Shown piece by piece: positions 37,483-49,861 of a DNA stretch of 64,000 nt; position 1 is the first letter of the stretch, and every line of letters starts with the position of its first letter. The position numbers were made by a program, and so were the translations under genes. The stretch is from Meghimatium bilineatum (Eukaryota > Mollusca > Gastropoda > Stylommatophora > Philomycidae). The stretch spans positions 2,376,501 to 2,440,500 of the forward strand of contig CM067319.1 in assembly GCA_034231615.1 (NCBI GenBank), read 5' to 3'. A model generated the notes under the pieces. It was not told the DNA's origin. It saw only the letters and a list, made by a program, of their open reading frames with translations, and searched no databases.

Positions 37483-38272
37483 TCCCCTCATCACTGTTCA
37501 CTCCCATTTCTCATCACTGTTCACTCACATTTCTCATCACTGTTCACTCCCATTTCTCATCACTGTTCACTCCCATTTCTCATCACTGTTCACTCCCATT
37601 TCTCATCACTGTTCACTCCCATTTCTCATCACTGTTCACTCACATTTCTCATCACTGTTCACTCCCATTTCTCATCACTGTTCACTCCCATTTATCATCA
37701 CTGTTCACTCCCATTTATCATCACTGTTTACTCACATTTCTCATCACTGTTCACTCCCATTTCTCATCACTGTTAACTCACATTTCTCATCACTGTTCAC
37801 TCCCATTTCTCATCACTGTTCACTCCCATTTCTCATCACTGTTCACTCCTATTTCTCATCACTGTTCACTCCCATTTCTCATCACTGTTCACTCCCATTT
37901 CTCATCACTGTTCACTCACATTTCTCATCACTGTTCACTCCCATTTCTCATCACTGTTCACTCCCATTTCTCATCACTGTTCACTCACATTTCTCATCAC
38001 TGTTCACTCACATTTCTCATCACTGTTCACTCACATTTCTCATCACTGTTCACTCACATTTCTCATCACTGTTCACTCACATTTCTCATCACTGTTCACT
38101 CACATTTCTCATCACTGTTCACTCCCATTTCTCATCACTGTTCACTCACATTTCTCATCACTGTTCACTCACATTTCTCATCACTGTTCACTCCCATTTC
38201 TCATCACTGTTCACTCCCATTTCTCATCACTGTTCACTCCCATTTCTCATCACTGTTCACTCACATTTCAAT
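37483..38272. repeat. 23-bp minisatellite, about 34 copies
   Basis: Unit CATCACTGTTCACTCCCATT, TCT, with a C/A switch (CTCCC/CTCAC) spread in blocks. The 341-residue open frame over it is an artefact of a stop-free unit. Confidence 0.97.
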
Positions 38273-38740
38273 CTGTCTCTGTACGCGTACATATTTTTTT
38301 CAGCATGCCTTTCCTTATTTTGGGCTTTTGACTGGTCTAATTCAGTCTGTCACTTTTACTCGATTCCATCCAGTAAAGTGCCTGCTTTGCGAAAAATAAA
38401 TTCCATTGTTAGACTGCTTGTTGTTGCGGTAATACTGTTCTTCCTTGAGATCTGGAAGTAAAGGCCCATGCGCAACGGTGGTGGCGGATGACCGACCCGT
38501 CCGTGTAAATAAAATCTGAGTCGTCGGCATATTCGCAGATGAGTGCCTTGACCTCAGCATCCACCCTCGCATGGCTATGTTATCTGTACTCTCTATTGAG
38601 TGTAATGACAGTCTTGACTACCTCCTGAAAGACTATAGGAATAGGTATCCATTCCTCGCCAGGAGTTATGCCATATATACACACACACGCACGCATTTAT
38701 CTAAATACACACTATTTTTCTAATGAAACTAAAATAGTGT

Positions 38741-38996
38741 ATTTAAATATGATTAAAGTATGGATGACCAATCACGTCTCTACAGAAGTGGTAATAATAT
38801 TAAAGTATGAATGACCAAATCACATCTGCCCAGACGGTGGTAATAATATTAAAGTATGGATGACCAAATCACATCTGCCCAGACGGTGGTAATAATATTA
38901 AAGTATGGATGACCAAATCACATCTGCCCAGATGGTGGTAATAATATTAAAGTATGGATGACCAAATCACATCTGCCCAGACGGTGGTAATCATAT
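38741..38996. repeat. 49-bp tandem repeat, five copies
   Basis: Unit ATTAAAGTATGGATGACCAA, ATCACATCTGCCCAGACGGT, GGTAATAAT. Confidence 0.96.
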
Positions 38997-39032
38997 AAAC
39001 AACATATATTCTGTGGAATCCCTCTACAGAAG

Positions 39033-39190
39033 GTGGTAATGCTGGGTTGAGATAATTCCTACATCCAACAAATGCTGGGTTGAGATAATTCCTACATCCA
39101 ACAAATGTTGGGTTGAGATAATTCCTACATCCAACAAATGTTGGGTTGATAACTACATCCTGGATAGAATATGCTACCAATTTCTGATTA
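39033..39190 (+). repeat. SINE 3' end with 33-bp internal expansion
   Basis: Three and a half copies of TGCTGGGTTGAGATAATTCC, TACATCCAACAAA, followed by CATCCTGGATAGAATATGCT. The latter matches the 3' end of the SINE at 50507-50704 (CTCTTGGATAGGATATGCTA). Confidence 0.75.
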
Positions 39191-39229
39191 AAATTTTCAA
39201 TACTGATATGCTCCGCAGCCAAAACGTTT

Positions 39230-39412
39230 CTGGCTTCGAAAGACGGACATTCTACGTTTTTGGCTTCGAAAGACGGACATTCTACGTTTTTGGCTTCGAA
39301 AGACGGACATTCTACGTTTTTGGCTTCGAAAGACGGACATTCTACGTTTTTGGCTTCGAAAGACGGACATTCTACGTTTTTGGCTTCGAAAGACGGACAT
39401 TCTACGTTTTTG
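39230..39412. repeat. 30-bp minisatellite, six copies
   Basis: Unit TTCTACGTTTTTGGCTTCGA, AAGACGGACA; stop-free on both strands. The minus frame reads KNVECPSFEA repeatedly after GGRTKQTRLDSFLLGSA. No homology recognised. Confidence 0.95.
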
Positions 39413-39529
39413 GCGCTCCCTAATAAAAAGCTATCTAAGCGTGTCTGTTTCGTACGCCCTCCCACCCCTACCCTACTACATGCACTAAGAATTGCAGAGT
39501 ATATTTTCTGCTCCTTGAAGACTATACTA

Positions 39530-40135
39530 ACTACTCTCTCTATCTCTCTCGATCTCTCTCTTTCACTCTCTATTTCTGTCTCTCTTGTTCTCTATTTCCT
39601 GTCTTTCTATCTTCTCTCTCGTTCTTTAACTTTCTATGTTATATATTCTATATCTTCATATTTATCTTCTCTCTCGTTCTCAATGTCGCTCATCTACACT
39701 TTCTCTCTGTCTCTCTCTCTCTCTCTATTTTCTCCTTTCTCTGTGTTTCTTTCTTCCTTTCCTCTCTCATTGTATCTCACTATCTCATTTTGTCTATTAT
39801 TTTGTTTCGTTTTCTCCCTCTATCTGTTTGTTTTTCTCTTTATTTCTCCCTCTATCTGTTTGTTTTTCTCTTTATTTCTCCCTCTATCTATTTGTTTTTC
39901 TCTTCATTTCTCCCTCTATCTGTTTGTTTTTCTCTTTATTTCTCCCTCTATCTGTTTGTTTTTCTCTTTATTTCTCCCTCTATGTGTTTGTTTTTCTCTT
40001 TATTTCTCCCTCTATCTGTTTGTTTTTCTCTTTATTTCTCCCTCTATCTGTTTGTTTTTCTCTTTATTTCTCACTCTATCTGTTTGTTTTTCTCTTTATT
40101 TCTCCCTCTATCTGTTTGTTTTTTCTCTTTCTGTA
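39530..40135. repeat. CT-rich tract and 32-bp minisatellite, about ten copies
   Basis: Begins as irregular TCTCTCTCT sequence and settles from about 39805 into CTGTTTGTTTTTCTCTTTAT, TTCTCCCTCTAT. The 491-residue open frame here is a low-complexity artefact. Confidence 0.95.
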
Positions 40136-40267
40136 TCTCTTGTTCTATTTCTTTTCCCTATTATTGCCGCTTCATTTAGCTTTGTCATTCTTTCTTTCTT
40201 TTCCTCTCTATCTCTATATTTCTCTTTCTCTTCCTCTACATTTTTCTTCCATCTATTTCTCTTCCTA

Positions 40268-40700
40268 ATACACACAGACATATTATTCTCCCCATACACA
40301 CAGACGAGTTATTCTCTCCATCTCCCATACACACAGACGAGTTATTCTCTCCATCTCCCATACACACAGACGTGTTATTCTCCCCATACACACAGACGAG
40401 TTATTCTCTCCATCTCCCATACACACAGACGAATTATTATCTCCATCTCCCATACACACAGACGTGTTATTCTCTCCATCTCCCATACACACAGACGAGT
40501 TATTCTCTCCATCTCCCATACACACAGACGAGTTATTCTCTCCATCTCCCATACACACAGACGTGTTATTCTCTCCATCTCCCCATACACACAGACGTGT
40601 TATTCTCTCCATCTCCCTATACACACAGACGAGTTATTCTCCCCATACACACAGACGAGTTATTCTCTCCATCTCCCCATACACATGGACGTGTTATTCT
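40268..40700. repeat. 33-bp minisatellite, about 13 copies
   Basis: Unit CATACACACAGACGAGTTAT, TCTCTCCATCTCC; some units lack the last 12 bases. Confidence 0.96.
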
Positions 40701-40739
40701 CCCGTAACTCTGATATCGCACACGTACTTGACTAGTATC

Positions 40740-41870
40740 AAAAGTACAATCAGACAAACCTGTCAATCTTCTGCCTAGACATGGCGTTATCTGAGCCACT
40801 CTGTCCTTCCAAAACAGATACAGTGAATTCTAGCCAAACCCGTTCACCATCATCACACAAGTTGGGGTTGGGGGTATAATCAAATCGTGACCTTTGACAG
40901 TACTATAAGACCTCTGTACAGCATTAATTACGATTTAATTCGTTACGATTTTGATTATTGTCGTGTTTTTCGTTGGTCACTGTTATATACTTTGACCAAC
41001 AATATTCACGGATATAATCAAAACCAACCTGTCAGGTTGTTTACATGTTCTGTACACATGTCTTCTACATACGAGAAGGTCATAATCAAATATGTATATT
41101 TGCGAACCTAACAGTGGTACAACTTTTTAAAAATTTGGTGGGGGGTCTGAGAAATGAAAGCTGGACTGGAAAAATTATCTCCACTGTAAAAAAAATAATC
41201 AAAAACTGTCATTCGTGTTTCATTTTCATATTATCTATTCCTGGACAGGAAGTGTCGTTTTAACGGCGGGTCAAGATATCATGAAATTAGGACAGAATAT
41301 ATTACCAATACTTTACTGCGTTTGAGAGTGCAGGTGAGTGTACATCCGGTGCGATATGTAATCTACTCAACATCACAATGTTACCGGTTAATAATGGGTC
41401 GTTTCATCTAGTTACCAAGTGCATTTTTAGGAGATCCCTGGCATTTATCGTTTGAGTTTTTAAATTAGATCTTGTGAGTGCTGTTCTCGACTTTCACGCT
41501 GCTCTAGTGCAGAGAAGGGTAGAGTACGTATTGGAAACCCTAAGTACAATCCTCATACACGTAAAACTTTAGCAGCCTACATCTCTTGCTTATCGAACTA
41601 ATATTTTTGTAGATTTAACAGGAATTTAACCTATATCTCTGTTTTAGAACAGAAAGGCCAAGGTAGATTGAGTTATAAACAAGAGTCATATCACACGGTT
41701 TCCCATAAGTGCTCAGCTGCCCAGTTTGTGGTTGACCAGAAACTGCATGACTAGTGTCGCTACCGAACGTGCTTGGTAACAATGACGCCATTCCTCAACC
41801 TTCCCAGAGCATGTGCCCTGAAAGCCAACTTCCTGGTGGTTGAACCACGAGAGTAATTGCTTTATTCAAA
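40740..41870. other. Stretch without recognised gene
   Basis: Mixed AT-rich sequence. Short open frames (for example 41045-41263) carry no motif I recognise. Confidence 0.5.
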
Positions 41871-41877
41871 ACATTAA

Positions 41878-41945
41878 TAATGAGTGGATTCGAAACCCTG
41901 GGTCTGTTGATCAGCGGGCGAATGACTTAACATGACACAAAATTG
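41878..41945 (-). repeat. tRNA-like SINE head relic
   Basis: Minus strand: TTAAGTCATTCGCCCGCTGA then CAGGGTTTCGAATCC, a B box with one extra base. Confidence 0.4.
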
Positions 41946-42629
41946 GAAGGTACTAAACAAGAATCAATTCGGATCTTCCAGACGACACTAAGCCGTACTA
42001 CATGATAATAGATGAATCCCAGACGGTTAAGTGTGTCTTTCTTTGGCAAAGTGACAGAGATATTTATGAGTGCGTTCTTTTTACAATATTAATCATATAT
42101 ATGTGTGTGAGTTTATTTCTTTGAAAAATATTAATCCTAGACAGTTGTCTTGTTTTGTTTTTTTTTGTTTTTTTTTAGAAAGTGATTCATCCCAGGCAGT
42201 TTATTGTTTATTAAGACGACTGATCCTAAATATTTCTGAACAATGTATTTGGAAAGTTTAATCCCAGCCAGTTTTTCCTGTTTTTCTTTGGAATGTATTG
42301 TGATTCGGAATGATTTGGAATTCTTGATGATGTATTTTGTTTCCAAATAGACCCATGGTTTTTCGAATATCCCTGGTGATGTATTTTGTTTCCAAGTAGA
42401 GCTAGGGTTTTTCGAATGTCCCGGGTGATGTATTTTGAAGCTTGTGAGTTACGTGCTCTGAGTTGTACTTCCAGCAGACTGCGTGCTACTGTTGAGTTGG
42501 ACGGAGTACGTATTTGGAAACCAGAATACAAAGACGTCAATCATCTAAACCTTTGGAACCTTTCTCTTTGAAGAAATGAACACCCTCTGAAATTAACATT
42601 ATCTGAGATTGACATTATCTGAGATTGAC

Positions 42630-43395
42630 ATCGTCTGGGGTGCAACGTGTCTCGAATTTCTCTCATGTGGACCCAGGGTTAACAGATAATCACGGTCTTA
42701 AAAGTACCTCCTCGTGGTGCACCATGGAAACGGAAATACAGCTGCTCTTGTTACCTTCATGGACAACACTTTTAGGCTCGTGTCCGTAGATCTGGAAGCT
42801 GTAGATGGAATGAGAATTGCCTGCGATGAGACGGGCAATATCTCAGAGACATCTACTCCAATACACTCTCCATGCTTTGACCTCTACGCCAACATGGCCA
42901 ATGTCCTGATATGGGTAGATCTCGCTAATATATAGTGATCCTAAGAGCATACATTGAATCTGGAAAAAGATAACACATTCTGAAGGGTGGCGTTGTGTAT
43001 GTGAAACGATATAGCGGCAACAAAACTTTAATTGTCCAGCTAGAGACCAACTGGAGGAAGTGCTGTTCATGCTGGAGAACACACAAAAGCCCACTTGTCA
43101 AACGAGTTTAGGCCCACCTCTACTGTTGAATTTATCCTATACCAGAATCTTACTTGCGAAGAGAAAAGGATCAGTACCCGATGGGCACAGGCATAACACG
43201 TAAAATAAAACATGTTCTGTTCATCTCGAGAACGAGCTAGTAGTACCCAGTGCTCCTAAATATGTGTATAGACTCAAACTTGTACGAGGGGTTTACGAGG
43301 CCGATGAATGACACTCCAGCTAGGACGGCGAACGAGCCCGGGACCAACTCTTCTGTCAAGTTCTTTCTAAATCAGAACCAGGCTCATTGCATCAT
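42630..43395 (+). repeat. Dispersed non-coding repeat, family B, copy 2
   Basis: Parallels 57475-58465: GTGGACCCAGGGTTAACAGA, CGTGGTGCACCATGGAAACG, GGCTCGTGTCCG, CAGTACCCGATGGGCACAGG, CATCTCGAGAACG and CAGAACCAGGCTCA. It has one copy of the inner ~107-bp unit, where copy 3 has three. Confidence 0.8.
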
Positions 43396-43410
43396 ACATT
43401 TATCTTCATT

Positions 43411-43520
43411 CTTTATATATTTGTTCATTGTTTATATATTTGTTCATTGTTTATATATTTGTTCATTGTTTATATATTTGTTCATTGTTTATATATTTGT
43501 TCATTGTTTATATATTTGTA
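43411..43520. repeat. 19-bp minisatellite, about six copies
   Basis: Unit TTGTTCATTGTTTATATAT. Confidence 0.96.
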
Positions 43521-43549
43521 ATAAACTTACACAGAGAATATAGACTATC

Positions 43550-43835
43550 AAAGCAGAGATGGTAATCATGTGGAGAAGAAAAAAAATTAAAGATTCTACA
43601 GAGATGGTAATCAAACAGAAAACCCATATAATGAAGACTTGACAGAGATGGTAATAAAACAGAGAGCAGAAATAATGAAGACTTGACAGAGTTGGTAATA
43701 AAACAGAGAACAGAGATCATGAAGACTTGACAGAGATGGTAATAAAACAGAGAGCAGAAATAATGAAGACTTGACAGAGATGGTAATCAGACTGAGAAAA
43801 GAGACCATGAAGAGACTTCATCAGAGATGGTAATC
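43550..43835. repeat. ~44-bp minisatellite, about six copies
   Basis: Unit GACAGAGATGGTAATAAAAC, AGAGAGCAGAAATAATGAAG, ACTT. Confidence 0.93.
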
Positions 43836-43942
43836 ATAAGAAATGAGGCTGAAAACATATCCAAGGATAAAGTAAAATGGAAAATTCCTGTCCGTGGGCT
43901 ATGCTCCCTTAGATGTATAAACATCATTGAAGGGTCCAATGG

Positions 43943-43943
43943 C

Positions 43944-43977
<34 letters not shown>

Positions 43978-43978
43978 T
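43943..43978. repeat. (GATT)n microsatellite
   Basis: About eight GATT units. Confidence 0.92.
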
Positions 43979-44325
43979 GGATTTAGTTCTGGATAGATGA
44001 TGGTAAGATATGTGATATGTGACAACTTCCATTTTTTATTGTAAATATATTCGATACTAAATATTCCCTTCCGAACGTGTACATTGTGTCTATCTATGCT
44101 GGTGAAGATTGCCGTAAGAACGTTATAACAAGTTTAGCAATTTTTCACCAGTATAGTATAAAAGCATATACGACAACTTATAGTACTGTAGAACAGTGGA
44201 TCTCGACGTGGCCTATTTGGTCAAACTGGAGACCACAATTATTTCCGGATGGCCAGAAACAAAATGAAAATGGAGAGGGGGTGGTGTGATGTGACAGAAC
44301 CCTTTTGAGGTCATTATTGGGACGA

Positions 44326-44640
44326 TATTCGCTTCTTCTTCTGTGTTTAATTCTCAAACCCCTGCAGATTAACGGGATATATTCCAGAGAGCTGAATGTG
44401 TTATGTCATAGTTTTCAGCTTGGCTGCGATATCTTCGCCTTTAGGTACGACACTCCAGACTACAGCAAGATATTTGAGTTACTTGCGATGGGACCTCAGT
44501 GAGATGGGACAGCCAGCTCAACCCTTAAAGCCTCCTTAGTCACCCCTTACGACGTGCAAGGCAGTAATAGGGCCACTATTCTTTGCTCCCCTTCTGGGCT
44601 CCCGATAACACACTGGCGCTATTTGATAATGCATATAATA
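44326..44640 (-). repeat. GAA-tailed SINE-like family, long subtype (near full)
   Basis: CTTCTTCTTCTGTGTTTAAT, TCTCAAACCCCTGCAG, GCGATATCTTCG, GGGACAGCCAGCTCAACCC, TCACCCCTTACGAC and ATTCTTTGCTCCCCTTCTGG match 62335-62611 in reverse. Confidence 0.8.
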
Positions 44641-44879
44641 TTTGGATCCCTAGATTTGGGGCGGAGGAGGAGGTTAATATCTAAGCGAAGGCGAGCCACG
44701 GGCGCAACATTGAATGAGAATCATCGGTGCAAACAACCTTCGCCCCCAACAATGTTTTGTTTTTAACCAACCCTTTCTGTGACGTCTGAAATCATACAGC
44801 ATGGCTCACTCATTTTTGTGTGTAATTTCTATCCATCTGTATATCTACATCCAACGTAAATTTAGGAATTAAATGGATA

Positions 44880-45640
44880 AATACTACAAGATTGGAAGAC
44901 GGTCTTGCCGATGATCTTGCACTATTGAGTGAAAACCATCAAGATGCACACACAAAAACTGATAGATTAGAACTCATCGCAGGCCAAATAGGTCTCCAAA
45001 TCAACTCATCAATAAAATAAATTATGGACTTCACCAATTCACCTAACGCAATTACTTTAAATGGACAACAACTTGAAAAGTACACAAATTCTCTTATCTA
45101 GGAAGCAAATTAACACACGACGATGATGGTATGTCAGAAATTACAACTCGCATTGCATTAGCTTCAAATACCTTTAACAGACTGTCTAATATCTGGAGGT
45201 CAAAGTCAATCAGCACACGTACGAAAATGCGCTTATTTAATTCCTGCGTTATTCCGGTGCTATCATATGGATGTGAGAGCTAGAAAAGAAACTACTGAGT
45301 TTCAAGAACAAATGTCTTCGTATGATAACTAACACCCATTGGAGTGAATTCAAATCGAATGATAAAATCAGAGAAGAGATACATCAAAATTTCATCACAG
45401 ATGTTATCAGAAAACGCTGTTGGTCCTACATCGGGCATGTCTTCACTCAGACATCAACAGAATAAACCACCAATCTCTTGAATTGGTACCTACAGGCAAA
45501 AGAGCCAAGGGTAGACCAAAAGAAACATTCAGAAGAACAATATTTAGTGAAAATAAAATAACCTACATACTATTCAAGAACTCCACAGAATAGCTTTGAA
45601 GAGATAGAATTGGAAAGATCTGACCTCTGACCTACACTAA
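44880..45640 (+). pseudogene. LINE reverse transcriptase, C-terminal half
   Basis: Reads ADDLALLSENHQDAHTKTDR with the catalytic Asp pair, AGQIGLQINSS, ITLNGQQLEKYTNS, then frame-shifted parts of the thumb (STRTKMRLFNSC, LSYGCES) and AKGRPKETFRRT. RTE-like. Multiple frameshifts. Confidence 0.8.
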
Positions 45641-45949
45641 CTTCAGCGCTAAAGGAAAATGAAATCTGTATGTACATCCATCTGTATATCTGCCTGTCTG
45701 TCTATCCATCCGTATGTCGGTCAATCTGTATGCCTGCCTGTATATCCATCCATCTGTATACATGCCTGTGTATTCGTTCATTTGTCTGTGTCCGTCTGTT
45801 TATCTGTATATTTATCATAGGCTATGGGTACTATAAGTGATTCAACCAACCATTGGGTACTATAAGTGATTCAACCAACCATTATTCTATCTACATAGAA
45901 AAGAGGGCTGTCCCAATATCCTGAGCGTACGCTGTATATATTTACTCGC

Positions 45950-46085
45950 GTCTGGAGTATAAAAGTACTATCGATCCGGTCCTCCAGTGTTGTCGTTGCC
46001 CACGCCAATCCCTATCCACAGAAGAAACCGTGCTGTGCTATGACAAACAGCGCCGGCTAGGCATAACCTGTGAACTTTGCCTAGT
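45950..46085 (+). pseudogene. Possible PHD-like finger relic
   Basis: Short frame CRCPRQSLSTEETVLCYDKQ then RRLGITCELC has Cys spacing faintly like the PHD finger of some LINE ORF1 proteins. Weak. Confidence 0.2.
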
Positions 46086-46089
46086 TGAT

Positions 46090-46600
46090 GATAGATAATT
46101 AAAATTGCAGCATCCTCGATACGTTGAATTGTCTCCATTTTGTAACGCCAAAACCTGGAAGGATATACTATCTGCTTGCCATATTTGAGGACAGTTTAAC
46201 TGGTGCTAACTGTGATATTGAACAGATATGTACAAGACATAAATATCCTATTGTGTTTAAATTATGTTGAGTGTTCTAGAAGACTGTATAGCATAGCATG
46301 AATGACGTAATTCAGGAGAATTTCTATCGTCTGTGACAAGGTGAGTTTGTTTTATCAAGAAATGGCATCTTGTGTGTATCATATTTTATCATGTGACACA
46401 CTTTAGATATTTGTATTGTGTATCTATATATCATTTCTGTAATACTAACTAAATAAAGCTAATTCTTTCTTATTATTTTCTAGAACTTTGTAACATTGGC
46501 TTCTTCAAATCATATGTCATCTTGGAAATGGCAATAGCACAATAACATCAAGTCTCATTGTAGTTTTGACGTGAATAGTGATATGTAGTAGTACCCGTTA
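46090..46600. other. Stretch without recognised feature
   Basis: AT-rich; an AATAAAG at about 46453 is not linked to any coding region I can see. Confidence 0.4.
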
Positions 46601-46796
46601 CCACAGTGTTTCTTATATAGAATATCACAATATAGATTTTAATATATATATAATACATTATATATAAACACACAATATAGACTAATGTAGATTTTGTAAC
46701 TGATTAATGTAGATTTTGTAACGCACTAATGTCGATTTTTGTAAATGATTAAATATAGATTTTGTAACTGATTAAATGTTGATGTACGGTAAGTTA

Positions 46797-46954
46797 TTCT
46801 TCTTCAGCGTTCATTCTCAAACTCCCGCTAGTTCTCTCTTTTAACAGGACAATGTTCGTAATAGATTTTCAACAAGATGTACTCCCGAGAATGGAAATGC
46901 GTTGTGTCGTCGTATTATTTGTACAATAACCCGACACATCCGTCTTCGGCGATG
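46797..46954 (-). repeat. GAA-tailed SINE-like family, short subtype, inside array
   Basis: CTTCTTCAGCGTTCATTCTC to CACATCCGTCTTCGGCG. It interrupts a degenerate GATTTTGTAACTGATTAATG array; no exact duplication could be read. Confidence 0.88.
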
Positions 46955-47034
46955 ATTTTGCAACTGATTAATGCAGATTTTATAATTAAGTGTCAATCTG
47001 ATTAATATAAATTCTCAAATGACGAATGGAGATT

Positions 47035-47810
47035 GTCTGACTAATATAGAATGACACACTGACTAATGTAGAATGACACACTGACTAATATAGAATGACA
47101 CACTGACTAATGTAGAATGACACACTGACTAATATAGAATGACACACTGACTAATATAGAATGACACACTGACAAATATAGAATGACACACTGACTAATG
47201 TAGAATGACACACTGACTAATATAGAATGACACACTGACTAATGTAGAATGACACACTGACTAATATAGAATGACACACTGACTAATGTAGAATGACACA
47301 CTGACTAATGTAGAATGACACACTGACTAATGTAGAATGACACACTGACTAATGTAGAATGACACACTGACTAATGTAGAATGACACACTGACTAATATA
47401 GAATGACACACGGACTAATGTAAAATGACACACTGACTAATGTAGAATGACACACTGACTAATGTAGAATGACACACTGACTAATATGTAATGACACACT
47501 GACTAATGTTGAATGACACACTGACTAATGTAGAATGACACACTGACTAATATAGAATGACACACTCACTAATATAGAATGACACACTGACTAATGTAGA
47601 ATGACACACTGACTAATATAGAATGACACACTGACTAATATAGAATGACACACTGACTAATGTGTAATGACACACTGACTAATGTAGAATGACACATTGA
47701 CTAATGTAGAATGACACATTGACTAATGTAGAATGACACACTGACTAATATAGAATGACACACTGACTAATGTAGAATGACACACTGACTAATGTAGATT
47801 GTAACAATGT
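47035..47810. repeat. 22-bp minisatellite, about 35 copies
   Basis: Unit GACTAATGTAGAATGACACA, CT, with a G/A switch (ATGTA/ATATA). It decays into looser ATCTGAATAATGTAGAAT units up to about 48260. Confidence 0.96.
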
Positions 47811-48274
47811 CTAACTTAGATTGCTAAACTGACTAATGTAGATTGTCAAATTGACTACTGTAGATTGGCACACTGGCAAATTTGGGTTGTCACACCTACT
47901 ATTAGATATTTAAAACATTTGTACATTTCTTTAACTAATGTAGATTGTCTAATAGCCTCATGTAGCTTGCCATACTGACTATTTTAGAATATCTGAATAA
48001 TGTAGAATATTGGACTTATGTAGATTATATGGCTAATATAGAATATCTGACTAATGTAGAAAATCTGAATAATCTAGAATGAATAATGTAGGTTATCTGA
48101 ATAATGTAGAATATCTGAATAGTGTAGATTATCTGAATAATGTAGAATATCTGAATAGTGTAGAATATCTGAATAATGTAGATTATCTGAATAATGTAGA
48201 ATATGTGACTAATGTAGAATGTCTGACTAGTGTAGATTGTCTGTCTAATATAGAATATCTTAACACACTTGCTG

Positions 48275-48700
48275 TGTAGTGAGTAGCTCTGTAGTGATTA
48301 GCTCTGTAGTGATTAGCTCTGTAGTGACTAGTTATGTAGTGATTAGCTCTGTAGGGATAAGCTCTGTGGTGTTTAGTTCTGTAGTGATTAGCTCTGTAGT
48401 GACTAGTTATGTAGTGATTATCTCTGTAGTGATTAGCTCTGTAGTGACTAGTTATGTAGTGATTAGCTCTGTAGTGATTAGCTCTGTAGTGATTAGCTCT
48501 GTAGTGATTAGCTCTGTAGTGACTAGTTCTGTAGTGATTAGCTCTGTAGTGACTAGTTATGTAGTGATTAGCTCTGTAGTGATTAGCTCTGTAGTGACTA
48601 GTTATGTAGTGATTAGCTCTGTAGTGATTAGCTCTGTAGTGATTAGCTCTGTAGTGATTAGCTCTGTAGGGATAAGCTCTGTGGTGATCAGCTCTTTAGC
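48275..48700. repeat. 15-bp minisatellite, about 28 copies
   Basis: Unit GTAGTGATTAGCTCT, with ordered variants GACTAGTTAT. Reads VVISS repeats on the plus strand; artefact. Confidence 0.97.
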
Positions 48701-48724
48701 AGTAATTTTTTTTTCAAACCGTGA

Positions 48725-48800
48725 ATAACAATTGAACTGGAAACCCGAGTCTCCTGGTCGGCGGACAAGACACTTAACAGTATACTACCAGCGCTCTCAG
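48725..48800 (-). repeat. tRNA-like SINE head relic
   Basis: Minus strand GCGCTGGTAGTATACTGTTA, then GTCCGCCGACCAGGAGACTC and GGGTTTCCAGTTC. Diverged B box. Confidence 0.35.
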
Positions 48801-49129
48801 AATAGATCTTCGTTGTTAAATGAATAAAATAATGACGAAATATCGAACAGTTATAGAAACAATCAGAATAGATTTGAACCAGGTCCGTTGAAATTGTACC
48901 TATTTGCCTTGCAACTTGAGTCAAAAAGTTTGTCGAGCTGACTGAAAGTTGTGAGGTGAACAGGTGCCAGCTGAATGAGCCTTGTTCAAATTCCGTTTTC
49001 TGCCTTCAGAAAAGATCTTCAGGATACAAACCCCTCCTTAACAAACGTATGTCTATCGTCCTGCCTGTTTGATCCAAGTCGGTGTAAGGTTCAAGCAAGA
49101 CCATTCCCCATCTAGGACAACTTCTTCAA

Positions 49130-49260
49130 GTGGAAAGGGGGCTTAGTCCAGCCAACAAATGCTAGAAACTACGATTGTGTGTGCAATCTCTAACATCGAG
49201 CAGGACGAATGTCCTCACCAAGCAATCACTGGTGCTGAAGTCGGAGATAACAGTCTTGTC
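49130..49260 (-). repeat. Dispersed repeat, family D, copy 2
   Basis: GGGGGCTTAGTCCAGCCAAC and GGTGCTGAAGTCGGAGATAA are inverted relative to copies at 11984 and 62670. Confidence 0.55.
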
Positions 49261-49660
49261 TAGTCTTGTTAAGTCTTGTTTAGTTTAGTCTAGTCTTGTC
49301 ATGCTCTGTCTAGTCATGTCTTGTCTAGTATTCTCCAGTCTAATCAAGTATTCTCTCTTTTAGTCAAATCTTATCTAGTTAGTCTTGTCTATTATTGTCT
49401 TGTCAAATTTGGTCTATTCTAGTCTTGTCAGGTTACATCTTGTCTAGTCTAGTCTTATCTAGTCTAGTCTTGTCATGTTAAATCTTGTCAAGTCTAGTCT
49501 TATCTATTCTCGTCTTGTCATGTTAAATCTTGTCTAGTCTAGTCTAGTCTTATCTATTCTAGTCTTGTCATATCTTGTCTAGTCAAATCCTGTCTTGTCT
49601 TGCCTGGTCTTGTCTAGTCTAGTCGTGTATAGTCAAGTATTATCTAGTCTGTTCTAGTCA
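49255..49660. repeat. Degenerate TAGTC/TTGTC repeat
   Basis: Irregular 5-15-bp units such as TCTAGTCTTGTCATG over 400 bases. Confidence 0.9.
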
Positions 49661-49861
49661 CTAACTAAACATGACCATATATACCATGTGTGTAAGAGGT
49701 GGTACGTACAGATGTGACACATTTTATTGTTGAAGATGTATTGAAACAAAGTTCATCAATCTATTTTTGTTGTATGTCTATAGATCATCTATACCTGAAT
49801 TTGACATCTAATGTTGTTATTTTTGAAACCGATACACTTGTCCAAAATGTTGTTATGAAAA

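Noticed and set aside
37436-38461. 341-residue open frame
   Set aside because: Entirely a stop-free 23-bp tandem repeat; amino-acid pattern shifts frame with each unit and no domain is seen.
38947-39465. Minus-strand frame with QTRLDSFL, like a PCNA-binding box
   Set aside because: The final aromatic pair is FL rather than FF/FY, the rest is a repeat, and the 3' part is a SINE end; coincidence is likelier.
39260-40735. 491-residue open frame, membrane-protein-like
   Set aside because: Spans three minisatellites and a CT-rich tract; hydrophobicity comes from T-rich low-complexity DNA.
47035-47810. CRISPR-like regular repeats
   Set aside because: Units are directly adjacent with no unique spacers, and the DNA is eukaryotic.
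48079-48728. VVISS and NNVEYL repeat proteins
   Set aside because: Direct translation of 15-bp and related arrays without flanking coding signal.
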